Under the pieces are notes generated by a model that did no database searches, was not told the DNA's origin, and saw only the letters and a program-made list of their open reading frames with translations. The translations under genes and the position numbers were made by a program. 64,000 nucleotides of DNA from Natrarchaeobius halalkaliphilus (lineage in GTDB: Archaea > Halobacteriota > Halobacteria > Halobacteriales > Natrialbaceae), in assembly GCF_003841485.1 (NCBI RefSeq), contig NZ_REFY01000003.1, forward strand, positions 186,001 to 250,000, given 5' to 3'. Of the stretch, positions 17,402 to 25,773 are shown in pieces (positions within the stretch are counted from its first letter, which is position 1; each line of letters begins with the position of its first letter).

Positions 17402-17797
17402 TCATCCGTCTACGAGGTCGTCCAATCGGTCGAAGTACCGGTCGCGAGGAACCTGATATCGCTCGCGGTAGTCTACCTCCCCGTCTGCGAACCGTCGAGC
17501 GAGATCGATCGCGTGCTCGAGTGCGTCCGCTCGCGTCGAAAACCGGGCCGATCCGTCGACGGTGACGTCCGGTTCGAGATAGAACGTGACGAACCAGTCG
17601 TCACCGGCAGTGGTGTCCGTCGGGTTCCGTCCGGGACGGCGCGTTCGTCGGCCGTGAGTCAGATACAGCGTCGGAAGGCAGGCGGCGGGAAACGCCTCGC
17701 CGTTGAAGACGTCCGGTCGGTAGGCGAGGACGAGCCGCCCGTCTTCGCCTTCGGACCAGACCACCCAGCCGTCCGGAACCACCGTCTCGTCGGTCAT
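17402..17797 (-). CDS. DUF5820 family haloarchaeal protein
   Basis: A 131-residue acidic protein: DGWVVWSEGEDGRLVLAYRPD, then FPAACLPTLYLTHGRR, then DWFVTFYLEPDV and ALEHAIDLARRFADGEVDYRERYQ. I recognise the pattern as the haloarchaeal family named DUF5820, from memory. Function is unknown. Its ATG overlaps the moaC stop by 4 nt, so it is the last gene of nnr-moaC-DUF5820 and is probably translationally coupled. Confidence 0.7.
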   Translation of the reverse strand: MTDETVVPDGWVVWSEGEDGRLVLAYRPDVFNGEAFPAACLPTLYLTHGRRTRRPGRNPTDTTAGDDWFVTFYLEPDVTVDGSARFSTRADALEHAIDLARRFADGEVDYRERYQVPRDRYFDRLDDLVDG

Positions 17798-18327
17798 CGT
17801 TTCGCTTTCTGTCTGACGTGAACGTTCTCGACTCCCGTCTCTGGATACTGTCCGTCGTCGTCTTTCTCGACGGCTTTGACCATGTCCCAGACGACGTTCA
17901 GTCCGGTCGTGACGCCCTCGAGCGCCTCCATCTCACAGCCCGTTTTGCCGGTCGTTTCGACGGCGACCTCGAGTTCGATCCGCGCTTCTGACAGCGAGAA
18001 TTCGGTATCCACGTTCGTAATCGGGATCTGATGGCACATCGGAATCGTCTCCCAGGTGTGTTTGACGGCCTGAATCGCACCGATTCGAGCGGTCGCGAGG
18101 ACGTCTCCCTTGCCGACTTGATCCTCGCGAATCGCGTCGATCGTCGAGGGCCGGAGGTGGATCTCACCGGCGGCGACTGCCCGGCGTTCGCTGTCGGGTT
18201 TCTGGCCGACGTCGACCATCTGAACGTCACCGTCGTCCGTCGTGTGCGTGAGATCGTTCGCACTCGAGTCCCCGAACTCGTCACCGCCTTCGCCGTCGTC
18301 CGCCGGTTCTCGAGCGCCGTCACTCAT
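17794..18327 (-). CDS. moaC: Cyclic pyranopterin monophosphate synthase MoaC
   Basis: A 177-residue protein with the MoaC signature. It shows VQMVDVGQKPDSERRAVA, then KGDVLATARIGAIQAVK, the HTWETIPMCHQIPI active-site segment and the final GCEMEALEGVTTGLNVVWDMVKAVEKDD. It converts the MoaA product to cPMP in molybdenum cofactor synthesis, which serves enzymes such as the FdhF-like molybdoenzyme at 38901-41036. It has an acidic N-terminal extension of about 30 residues, common in haloarchaeal versions. The start at 18327 overlaps nnr by 8 nt; an in-frame ATG at 18336 is also possible. Confidence 0.96.
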   Translation of the reverse strand: MSDGAREPADDGEGGDEFGDSSANDLTHTTDDGDVQMVDVGQKPDSERRAVAAGEIHLRPSTIDAIREDQVGKGDVLATARIGAIQAVKHTWETIPMCHQIPITNVDTEFSLSEARIELEVAVETTGKTGCEMEALEGVTTGLNVVWDMVKAVEKDDDGQYPETGVENVHVRQKAKR

Positions 18328-19747
18328 CGGCGTCACCCCACAGCGCTGCCGGAATTTCTGCGAGCATATCCGACGCGAGGAACCCCTCGTGTTTAGTTTC
18401 AGCGAGTCGCTCGCCGGCGATACCGTTGACGCGAGCGCCGGCGGCCGCGGCCTCGAGCGGATCGGCGTGGTCGAGTAACGCTGCGACGATTCCGGCGAGC
18501 AGGTCGCCGGTTCCGCCGACGCTCATCCCAGTCGTCCCCGACCGATTGATCCGCGTGCGCTCGCCGTCGGTAACTACGTCGTCCGCCCCTTTCGCCAACA
18601 CGACGTGACCGAGATCGGCCGCGAACGATTCGATCTCGTCGACAGCCTCACCAATCGAGTCAGTGGCGGGCCCACCCATTCGTTCGAGTTCGCGTCGGTT
18701 CGGCGTACAGACGAGCGTCGCCTCGGTCTCGACTTCGGTGACGACCGCGAGCGCGTCCGCGTCGACGACCGCGGGACCCGTATACGACGAGAGGAATCGT
18801 CGGGTCGCCTCGAGCGTCTCGTCGGCGGTACCGAGGCCGGGGCCGAGCACGACGACGTCGTCGTATCGCTCGGCGGTCTCGACGAGGTCGTCGACCCGTG
18901 CCGTCGTCAGGCGATCGCTCTCGTAAGGCTGGACGATGAGGTCCTCGCTGTACCCCTGAATCTCGCCGGCGATCGAATCGGGTGCGGCGACGAACGACAG
19001 CTCAGCGCCGGCACGCAAAGCGGCCTGGGCCGCGAGAGCGGGCGCACCGGTGTAGGGGCCACCGCCGATGACGTACGGTCGTCCCTCGCGACCGGCGGGA
19101 CGGGCGAGGTCGACGTCCCCGGGCCCGACGAACCGTTCGGCTGCAGCAGGAATGCCGATGTCAGCGACGGTGACGGTCGCCTCGAGAGCCTCGAGTCCTG
19201 GCTTCGTATCGTGAAAGGTGACGACGTGATCGGCGCTGACGGCGTCGTCGGAGTGATCGCCGCCGTCCGCGTCGAATCCCGACGGAACGTCGACCGAGAC
19301 GACGGTCGCATCCGCGGCGGTGATCGCTCGAGCAGCGGTCGCCGCTGGCTCGCGAAGATCGCCGGCGATCCCCGTTCCGAGTATCGCGTCGACGACCACG
19401 TCCACCGTCGGCAACTCGAGGTTTTGGGAGTCGGTGACGACGCGCGTCTCGTACGCCGCTTCCTCGAGTGCGTCCCAGTTCTCTCGGGCGATTTCGGTGC
19501 CGATCGTCTCGGGACGACCGAGCAAAAGCGTTCTCAGGTCGAACTCGTCCAGAAACCGGGCGGCGACGAACCCGTCACCGCCGTTGTTTCCGCGGCCGGA
19601 GACGATCGCGACGCTCGAGCCCGGTTCGGCCACCTCCCGGACCACACGGGCGACGGCGTTTCCGCTCGATTCCATCAACTGTCTTCGCGGAACACCGAGC
19701 GCGGCGGCGTTTTCGTCGACAGCGCCCATCCGCTCGCCTGTGATCAT
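18320..19747 (-). CDS. nnr: Bifunctional NAD(P)H-hydrate epimerase / ADP-dependent dehydratase
   Basis: A 475-residue fusion. The N-terminal YjeF_N epimerase domain (about 1-205) has SGRGNNGGDGFVAARFL and DAILGTGIAGD. The C-terminal ribokinase-like dehydratase domain (about 215-475) has GGGPYTGAPALAA, LGPGLGT, DADALAVV, TPNRREL and the catalytic MSVGGTGDLLAGI. It repairs damaged NAD(P)H hydrates. The ATG at 19747 is preferred; the in-frame extension beyond it is Arg-rich. It is first in the operon with moaC and the DUF5820 gene. Confidence 0.95.
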   Translation of the reverse strand: MITGERMGAVDENAAALGVPRRQLMESSGNAVARVVREVAEPGSSVAIVSGRGNNGGDGFVAARFLDEFDLRTLLLGRPETIGTEIARENWDALEEAAYETRVVTDSQNLELPTVDVVVDAILGTGIAGDLREPAATAARAITAADATVVSVDVPSGFDADGGDHSDDAVSADHVVTFHDTKPGLEALEATVTVADIGIPAAAERFVGPGDVDLARPAGREGRPYVIGGGPYTGAPALAAQAALRAGAELSFVAAPDSIAGEIQGYSEDLIVQPYESDRLTTARVDDLVETAERYDDVVVLGPGLGTADETLEATRRFLSSYTGPAVVDADALAVVTEVETEATLVCTPNRRELERMGGPATDSIGEAVDEIESFAADLGHVVLAKGADDVVTDGERTRINRSGTTGMSVGGTGDLLAGIVAALLDHADPLEAAAAGARVNGIAGERLAETKHEGFLASDMLAEIPAALWGDADE

Positions 19748-19851
19748 AGGCGCAGATACATCTGCTGGTGCGTTAAGCCTGGGGGATTTCGCCGGCTGTC
19801 GGCCGGCCGACGACACCGAGCGCCACTCACACTCCCCGGTAGATCGGTCGA

Positions 19852-20130
19852 CTAGTATCTGACCTCGAATCCGTCCTCGCTCCGTGGCTGTTCGTATTCG
19901 ACGTCGACGTCGTCTACGATGGCCGCCTGGCTCCCCTCGTGACACCACTCGACCATCGATTCGACGGCATCCCCGGGCCCCTCGAAAACCGCCTCGACGC
20001 GCCCGTCATCGAGGTTTCGCACCCAGCCATCGATACCGTGGTCGCGAGCCGTGTCTCGAGTCGTTGCGCGGTAGAAGACACCTTGTACCGTCCCCGAAAT
20101 GAACACGTGTGCGCGAGTTCGCTCGCTCAT
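19852..20130 (-). CDS. acyP: Acylphosphatase
   Basis: A 92-residue alpha/beta sandwich. The signature HVFISGTVQGVFYRATTRDTA holds the catalytic Arg (FYRA), and GWVRNLDDGRVEAVFEG holds the catalytic Asn. It hydrolyses acyl phosphates such as acetyl or carbamoyl phosphate. Length matches the family. ATG 20130 is preferred over 20136 because it begins MSERTRAHVF. It stands alone between nnr and the OGG gene. Confidence 0.95.
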   Translation of the reverse strand: MSERTRAHVFISGTVQGVFYRATTRDTARDHGIDGWVRNLDDGRVEAVFEGPGDAVESMVEWCHEGSQAAIVDDVDVEYEQPRSEDGFEVRY

Positions 20131-20314
20131 GGGCAAATCGGATGCGCGGAGTCATCAAAAATCCCCACCGTCTATCGCTCGGCAGACGGTTGGCTGACAG
20201 ACGCCGTGCGAGAGTTACACACGCGACGTACTCCCCAGATCCATCCGTAAGCGAATACGTCGGTGAGCGACGGCGTCGCTGGCGACGAAACGGTTCGTTC
20301 GAGATGCGGTGGAC

Positions 20315-21196
20315 TCAGTCGCCAGTTCGGAGATGGTGGAAAATGTACGTCTGAGCGTATCCTGCGTACTCTCCGCCGAGTCGCTCACGGATAGCCCGCG
20401 ACGTCGTCGCGTACGAACCACGGTCGCAGTCCGGATAATACTCCTCGATGGCGGATTTGATCCAGGTATCGAGGGGAACTGCTTGCGTGAACTCGAGCGA
20501 AAAGAGGAGCACACAGTCTGCGACCTTGTCTCCGACGCCGACGAATCGCGTCAGGTACTCGCGTGCTTCCTCGTAAGGGAGATTACGTGCCTCGGCCGGA
20601 TGTGCGTCGCCGCTTGCAACCATCTCCGCCGTTCGAACGACGTACGGTGCGCGATAGCCGAGCCCGAGCGCTCGAAGTTCGGCTTCGGTCGCACGAGCAA
20701 GTCGGTCCGGCGTTGGAAAGGCGTGATAGGTTCGTCCGTCGAAGGCGATTTCGTCACCGTACTCACGAGCGAGCGTCGTCACCATCGAGTGGATTCGACT
20801 CACGCGCATCTGGGCCGAACAGATGAACGAGATCAACGTCCCAAAGAGCGGGTCGGAGACCAGCCGCATTCCACGATGGGCGTCGTAGGCCGTCTCGAGC
20901 AACCGATCGTCCGGGGCGGCCTCGATGATCGCCTCGAGGTCGTCCTCGAGACACAGGAGTCGGCTGACGGTTCGGTGGGCGTCCATCGTCGACTCCCACT
21001 CGAGGCGGTCGTCGTGACGGCGGACCCGGATCACCGTTCCGTCGACGACGGTCGTATACCACGCGTCCGGCGCGGGTTCGCCGCCGTACATTTCGCCGTC
21101 CTCGCGTCGCCAGAGGTAACTCTGGCCGCTCTCGAGCGTTCGATAGAGATCGAAACCACCGGACAGGTCGTCTATTGGGATCGTTCCCGACTCCAT
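20315..21196 (-). CDS. OGG1-type 8-oxoguanine DNA glycosylase/AP lyase
   Basis: A 293-residue protein of the OGG1/AlkA HhH-GPD class. The N-terminal OGG domain (about 1-110) contains LESGQSYLWRR. The helix-hairpin-helix with GPD loop reads FVGVGDKVADCVLLFSL, with catalytic Lys224, then AVPLDTWIK with Asp243. The spacing of Lys and Asp matches bifunctional glycosylases, which remove oxidised guanine and nick the strand. AlkA-type 3-methyladenine activity cannot be excluded, but AlkA lacks the Lys. It is divergent from the DUF555 gene. Confidence 0.9.
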   Translation of the reverse strand: MESGTIPIDDLSGGFDLYRTLESGQSYLWRREDGEMYGGEPAPDAWYTTVVDGTVIRVRRHDDRLEWESTMDAHRTVSRLLCLEDDLEAIIEAAPDDRLLETAYDAHRGMRLVSDPLFGTLISFICSAQMRVSRIHSMVTTLAREYGDEIAFDGRTYHAFPTPDRLARATEAELRALGLGYRAPYVVRTAEMVASGDAHPAEARNLPYEEAREYLTRFVGVGDKVADCVLLFSLEFTQAVPLDTWIKSAIEEYYPDCDRGSYATTSRAIRERLGGEYAGYAQTYIFHHLRTGD

Positions 21197-21316
21197 TCGT
21201 CCGCACCTTCGGGGCTGCGGGCTTGGGGCTTTCGAACTCGAGTGTGCGTGCCTCCGAGCCAGCTCATCTCAGGACCGAGGCGAACCTTCATACTGGAGGC
21301 GACGTATGGTCTATGC

Positions 21317-21814
21317 ATGAACTGCAGGGTCGTCGTCGAGGCTGCCGTGCCGGTATTCGACGTAGGGACGGAAGACGAGGCGATCCGAATCGCCATCTCG
21401 AAGACGGGCGAGATGCTGAACCCTGATCTGAACTACGTGGAGATCGATATGGGCGAGCGGACGTCACCCTCCGGTGAGGAACTTCCACCGGCGTTCATCG
21501 CGGCCGACGAAGCGCTCGTCGCACTGGAACTCGAGATGACCGTGTTCAACGTCGAACGCGAGGAACACGCCTCGCGTATCGCCAGAAAGGAGATCGGTCA
21601 GCGACTCGAGAACATTCCGCTCGAAGTCATCGACATCGACGTTATCGAAGACGAGGATACCGATGGCGATACCGACGACGAAGACGAGACCGTCGATGAC
21701 GCCGAAGACTCCGACGACGATCCCGCCGATGAGGATGATTCTTCGCAATCGGAGACAACGGACGAGGAGTCGTCGGACGAAATCCTTCCGGAGTTCGAAG
21801 ACCTCGTCGAGTAG
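21317..21814 (+). CDS. DUF555 (UPF0212) family protein
   Basis: A 165-residue protein. The conserved core (about 1-110) is NCRVVVEAAVPVFDVGTEDEAIRIAISKTG, split by ELPPAFIAADEALVALELEMTVFNVE and ARKEIGQRLENIPLEVIDI. This is the archaeal DUF555/UPF0212 pattern. Residues 113-160 are an extremely acidic Asp/Glu/Ser tail typical of halophiles. Function is unknown. Longer in-frame starts lie antisense to the OGG gene and were rejected. It ends 144 nt before a convergent UPF0058 gene. Confidence 0.85.
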   Translation: MNCRVVVEAAVPVFDVGTEDEAIRIAISKTGEMLNPDLNYVEIDMGERTSPSGEELPPAFIAADEALVALELEMTVFNVEREEHASRIARKEIGQRLENIPLEVIDIDVIEDEDTDGDTDDEDETVDDAEDSDDDPADEDDSSQSETTDEESSDEILPEFEDLVE

Positions 21815-21958
21815 GCGTTTTTGGTACGCTCTCGGCTCAGTGTTCTTCTCCTGCGTGTCAGTACGGTCGGCTCCACCAGTCATACTGTCGCTGTACGGTA
21901 CTGACCAACACCAGTCGTCACTATCGGAGTCGATCGTCTCGAGAATACGTCGCGTTTT

Positions 21959-22195
21959 TCAGTCAGCAGTAGCGGCGACGACTTCCTGCTCGTCGTCACG
22001 CATATTGGTCGTGATTCCACCGGCGATCGCAAAAACGGCAGCCTTATGATCTGTTTTCGATTTGTGAATCGATGTCGGCCGAATACCGAGAGATTCGTAC
22101 TCCTCGAGGTCGATCTGACAGTTGTTCCACTCCGCACACTGGTTCGATACCTCCGCGAGAAGGCCGTGAAGGTGAATGAGCTCCTGTTTCTTCAT
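21959..22195 (-). CDS. UPF0058 family protein
   Basis: A 78-residue protein beginning MKKQELIHLHGLLAEV. It continues with the metal-binding-looking CAEWNNCQIDLEEYESLGIRP and HKSKTDHKAAVFAIAGGI. This matches archaeal UPF0058. Function is unknown. The ATG at 22195 starts the family core; an in-frame ATG at 22201 adds two residues. On the minus strand AATATAAC lies about 30 nt upstream, so the message is probably leaderless. Confidence 0.85.
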   Translation of the reverse strand: MKKQELIHLHGLLAEVSNQCAEWNNCQIDLEEYESLGIRPTSIHKSKTDHKAAVFAIAGGITTNMRDDEQEVVAATAD

Positions 22196-22422
22196 AACCA
22201 TGCAGTCCTACCCACTGCAGGGTTATATTATTATCTTGAGTCGCGTTACCACACGGGCAGTCGATCCGGGTACGACGGTCAGCATCGCTTACCTGATCGA
22301 AGCGACTGCATACTCGTTCGTCTCGCGAGCTCCCCGATTCGTCTCGCTCGCCTGGTCGGCGTAATATCTGATTTATTCCGTCAATATATTGTTTCGGACA
22401 TACAAACAGGTTATCGATCGCG

Positions 22423-22602
22423 TTACCCGAGTTGTTTCAGCGTCTGGAGATCGCGATCGGTCCGCATAAACTCGCCGGTGCGACGGGACGCGTGACAGTT
22501 CGGACAGTGAAACATACCCGTTGACTCGGGGAGTTCAGAGGGAGAGACCTGCCAGTCTTTTGCACACTCGGGACACAACAGTCGAACGGTCGTTTCGTCC
22601 AT
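22423..22602 (-). CDS. 59-residue zinc-ribbon-like protein
   Basis: Translating the minus strand from ATG 22602 gives a 59-residue protein, MDETTVRLLCPECAKDWQ at its start, with CPEC (10-13) and CPNC (33-36) motifs followed by HASRRTGEFMRTDRDLQTLKQLG. Two CxxC pairs 20 residues apart make a zinc ribbon. The polypeptide has sensible halophilic composition, unlike the shadow frames. I recall similar small CxxC proteins in haloarchaea, with function unknown. It precedes the TFB gene on the opposite side of a 111-bp gap, also on the minus strand. Confidence 0.75.
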   Translation of the reverse strand: MDETTVRLLCPECAKDWQVSPSELPESTGMFHCPNCHASRRTGEFMRTDRDLQTLKQLG

Positions 22603-22713
22603 GACACTCAGTTACACACCAGACGTCAAAAGCTTTGTCGCACTCACGAACAGCGGCGTGGTAACAGCTAACCAGTCGTTGCCCCGTCGTCCGTATCGTA
22701 GCCCTCGACTACG

Positions 22714-23688
22714 TCAGGCTGGTGCCGCTGAGTCGGACGCCTCGAGCAGTTCCTTGTACCGGTTCCGAATAGTGACTTCGGAGATGCTCGCGACCTGGCT
22801 GACCTCGTTCTGGGTGACCTTCTCGTTGGTCAACAGCGCGGCGGCGTAAACGCCGGCCGCCGCGAGACCGACGGGGGACTTGCCGCTGTGAACCCCCTCG
22901 TTACGGGCGGAATCGAGCAGTTCACGGGCCATTCGTTCGGTTTCGTCGGAGAGATCGAGATCACTGACGAATCGGGGCACGTAGCTTTCCGGATCGGCGG
23001 GTTTGACCTCGAGGCCGAGTTCGCGGATCACGTACCGGTACGTTCGCGTCAACTCCATCTTGTCGACGCGGGAGACGGCCGAGATCTCGTCGAGACTTCG
23101 CGGAGTGCCGGCCTGGCGGGCGGCGGCGTACAGCGACGACGTCGCCACGCCCTCGATCGACCGGCCGGGAAGCAGGTCCTCCTCGAGGGCGCGGCGGTAG
23201 ATGACGCTGGCAGTTTCGCGGACGTTCTCGGGGAGGCCGAGCGCGCTGGCCATGCGGTCGATCTCGCCGAGCGCCTGTTTGAGGTTGCGCTCTTTGCTAT
23301 CGCGAGTTCGGAAGCGCTCGTTCCAGGTGCGCAGGCGCTGCATCTTCTGGCGCTGGCGGCTCGAGAGGGACTTGCCGTAGGCGTCTTTGTCCTGCCAGCC
23401 GATGTTGGTCGAGAGCCCCTGATCGTGCATCATGTTGGTGGTGGGAGCACCGACGCGGCTCTTGCTGTCCTTTTCGGCGGAGTCGAAGGCGCGCCACTCG
23501 GGACCGCGATCGATCTCGTCTTCGTCGACGACGAGGCCGCACTCGGCACAGACGGTTTCGCCGTGTTCGTCGTCGCTGATTACGCGACCGCCACACTCGG
23601 GGCACCGCTCGCGTTCGTCGACGTCCGTCGATTCGGTTTCGTCTTCCGGTCGTTCGTTCGTATAGGTTCGAATTCGAGTATCGGTCAT
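22714..23688 (-). CDS. tfb: Transcription initiation factor IIB (TFB)
   Basis: A 324-residue basal factor. The N-terminal zinc ribbon has CPECGGRVISDDEHGETVCAEC split across residues 29-50. The B-finger/linker reads RGPEWRAFDSAEKDSKSRVG. Two cyclin-like repeats follow, GRSIEGVATSSLYAAARQAGTPRSL and GKSPVGLAAAGVYAAALL. It bridges TBP-TATA-BRE and RNA polymerase. Haloarchaea carry several TFBs; this one is a full-length canonical copy. On the minus strand GTTATAAG at about 23780 is a candidate TATA box, giving a leader of about 65 nt. Confidence 0.97.
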   Translation of the reverse strand: MTDTRIRTYTNERPEDETESTDVDERERCPECGGRVISDDEHGETVCAECGLVVDEDEIDRGPEWRAFDSAEKDSKSRVGAPTTNMMHDQGLSTNIGWQDKDAYGKSLSSRQRQKMQRLRTWNERFRTRDSKERNLKQALGEIDRMASALGLPENVRETASVIYRRALEEDLLPGRSIEGVATSSLYAAARQAGTPRSLDEISAVSRVDKMELTRTYRYVIRELGLEVKPADPESYVPRFVSDLDLSDETERMARELLDSARNEGVHSGKSPVGLAAAGVYAAALLTNEKVTQNEVSQVASISEVTIRNRYKELLEASDSAAPA

Positions 23689-23944
23689 GGTGTGTTGGGT
23701 GAGTTACTCGGGGCTCCCGGGTGGGGGAACCAGAAGAAACCCGGTCGCCTCGGCTAACGTATAGTTAGCACCAAGGGCTTATAACTGTGTCGCTTACTTT
23801 ATAAACTCGTCGGCAAATGAGTTATATGTGTTCCGGTATATTTTTATTAATCATGTACTCCATCTCGTCCTCAGTGTTTCGGTTATTTGATCGTCGTCTC
23901 TGCCGGTGCGAACGCTTTTCGGACGCTCGAGCGAACGTCGAGAC

Positions 23945-24685
23945 ATGACCGTTCAGTTCGGTGCGGTAACAATCGAGTGGCTTGGTCTCGGTACCGTTCG
24001 TCTCGAGGGGGAGACCGGCGTCGTTATCTACGTCGATCCCGGTCCGGAGGAGTACGGAATTCTCGACGGATACCGCCCCCGTGACGGAGATCTAGTTCTC
24101 GTCTCTCACGGCCACCACTACGATCCCGACTCGATTCGTCGCGTCGCACACGAGGAGGCGATCGTCGCGGTACACAACTCGATCGACGTTCGCGAACTCG
24201 ATCACACCGACGAATCCCCCGAAACGCTCCCGTTCGTCGTCGAACGGGTCGGCGCGGACGAGTCGTTCGTCCTCGGTCCGCTCGATCTGTTCACGACGCC
24301 AGCGTACAATGATCCCGCTGGATCGCACACCGACGAACGCGGAGCGCCGTACCACCCCGAAGGAGACGGATGTGGGTTCGCGGTCACCGTCGACGGCGTC
24401 TCCGCGTTCTGGCCCGGCGATACGGACGCACTGGCGTATCACGAAAACCTGGATATCGATCTCTTCGTCCCGCCGATCGGCGGGACGTTCACCATGGACC
24501 GCCACGAAGCCGCGGAATTGGCTGCAGCGATCGCTCCCGATCTCGTCTTGCCGATCCGCTACGACACGTTCGAGGAAATCGCCGCGGACGAGGCAGCGTT
24601 CGTCGTCGACGTCGCACGACGGGGGGTTCCCGTGGTCCTCGACGATCAACCGGACTCAGTCCCTGAACGGCCCGGACGGCCCTAG
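23945..24685 (+). CDS. MBL-fold metallohydrolase (UlaG-like)
   Basis: A 246-residue metallo-beta-lactamase-fold protein. The VEWLG-like strand [14 protein letters not shown] opens it. The metal motif is [12 protein letters not shown] (HxHxxD-like). The AFWPGDTDA segment and C-terminal [17 protein letters not shown] follow, as in UlaG/L-ascorbate lactonase-like hydrolases. The substrate is unknown. ATG 23945 begins [12 protein letters not shown]; the further upstream start adds a basic tail. It converges with top6A and the stop codons overlap by 4 nt. Confidence 0.88.
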   Translation: MTVQFGAVTIEWLGLGTVRLEGETGVVIYVDPGPEEYGILDGYRPRDGDLVLVSHGHHYDPDSIRRVAHEEAIVAVHNSIDVRELDHTDESPETLPFVVERVGADESFVLGPLDLFTTPAYNDPAGSHTDERGAPYHPEGDGCGFAVTVDGVSAFWPGDTDALAYHENLDIDLFVPPIGGTFTMDRHEAAELAAAIAPDLVLPIRYDTFEEIAADEAAFVVDVARRGVPVVLDDQPDSVPERPGRP

Positions 24686-25773
24686 ATGACGCCCATCTCG
24701 TCCAGTCGCTCGGGCAGGTAGGTGTCGGTCACGAAGTCCAGTCCGTGTGAAGCCAGTGACTGCTGTTCGGACTTTTTCTCGATTTCGAGCTGGAGTTCGA
24801 TCTGTTCTTCCCAGTACTCGGTCTGGAATCGCGGATCCTCGAGTTCGCTCTCGAGGGCGTTGACGTCCGAATCCGAAAGAGGGTCAGTCGGGAGGTCGTA
24901 CTCGACGATATCCGCGGGCTGAATGCCGATATACTGTGCTTCGGGTGTCGCGAGGTACTCGGAGAGATGGGCCGACTTGATCGACCCGTACGCGACCGAA
25001 CCGTAGATGCGATACGACCACGGGTCGCCGTCAGCGAACACCAACACGGGGAGATCGAGTTCGTCGTGAAGCCGTTTGGTTATCCGTCTCGTCGCCCGCG
25101 CGGGCTGGCCCTTGAGGTGGACGAGCAGCGCGTTGTATTCGTCGTCGAAGCCGTTCTCGACCAGCCGATCGCGCATTCCGCCGGTCTCGACCGCGAGAAT
25201 AAAGTCCGCCTCGGAGCCGAGGAACTCGATCGTATCGGGGTTGTTCGGGATCTGGTATCCCCCCTCTCCGACGTCCTCCTGGCAGTGGATCTCTCGTTCC
25301 CCGCGACGGGTCTGCTCGCGCAGGTGTAGCGGCCCCATGATCGTCGCGCCCGACTCCTCGGGACGCATGTGGAAATCCTCGCGGGTGACGCCCGAGACGA
25401 TTTCCAGGTCCTCGATCAGACCGTTCGATTCGTCCTGGTCCGAGAACTGGGCCTCCTTGTTGTCCCAGCTTTCGGAGAGGTAATACAACTCACGCAGCGT
25501 CGACGAGCGATCCTGTTCGAGCTGATTCGCGAGGAACTCGATCGTATAGACCGCCTTGAGCAACTTTCTGGCACCTCGGACGGAGTTCGCTGATCTGGTC
25601 GACTCGCGGTCGCCGTAGACCCAGACGCCCATCTCCTCGTCGTACTCGATGTTGTTTTTCGTCCGCGTCGGAACGGACATGTGGGGTATCTCGCCCAGTT
25701 CGAACTGATCGTAGAACTGCGCTGCGAGGTCGATTAGCTGTTCTCTGGCCTGCTGATCGCTGTCCGTACTCAT
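24682..25773 (-). CDS. top6A: DNA topoisomerase VI subunit A
   Basis: A 363-residue Spo11-like catalytic subunit. The CAP-type winged helix carries the active-site tyrosine in [12 protein letters not shown] (Tyr97/98). The Toprim domain has the Glu in ILAVETGGM and the DxD in [10 protein letters not shown]. It makes and reseals double-strand breaks as an A2B2 heterotetramer with Top6B. Its ATG overlaps the top6B stop by 4 nt, so the two subunits are coupled. Length is normal. Confidence 0.98.
   Translation of the reverse strand: MSTDSDQQAREQLIDLAAQFYDQFELGEIPHMSVPTRTKNNIEYDEEMGVWVYGDRESTRSANSVRGARKLLKAVYTIEFLANQLEQDRSSTLRELYYLSESWDNKEAQFSDQDESNGLIEDLEIVSGVTREDFHMRPEESGATIMGPLHLREQTRRGEREIHCQEDVGEGGYQIPNNPDTIEFLGSEADFILAVETGGMRDRLVENGFDDEYNALLVHLKGQPARATRRITKRLHDELDLPVLVFADGDPWSYRIYGSVAYGSIKSAHLSEYLATPEAQYIGIQPADIVEYDLPTDPLSDSDVNALESELEDPRFQTEYWEEQIELQLEIEKKSEQQSLASHGLDFVTDTYLPERLDEMGVI

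Noticed and set aside
20309..21316. Long N-terminal extension of the DUF555 frame
   Set aside because: It runs antisense through the OGG glycosylase gene and has no halophilic composition; DUF555 begins at 21317.
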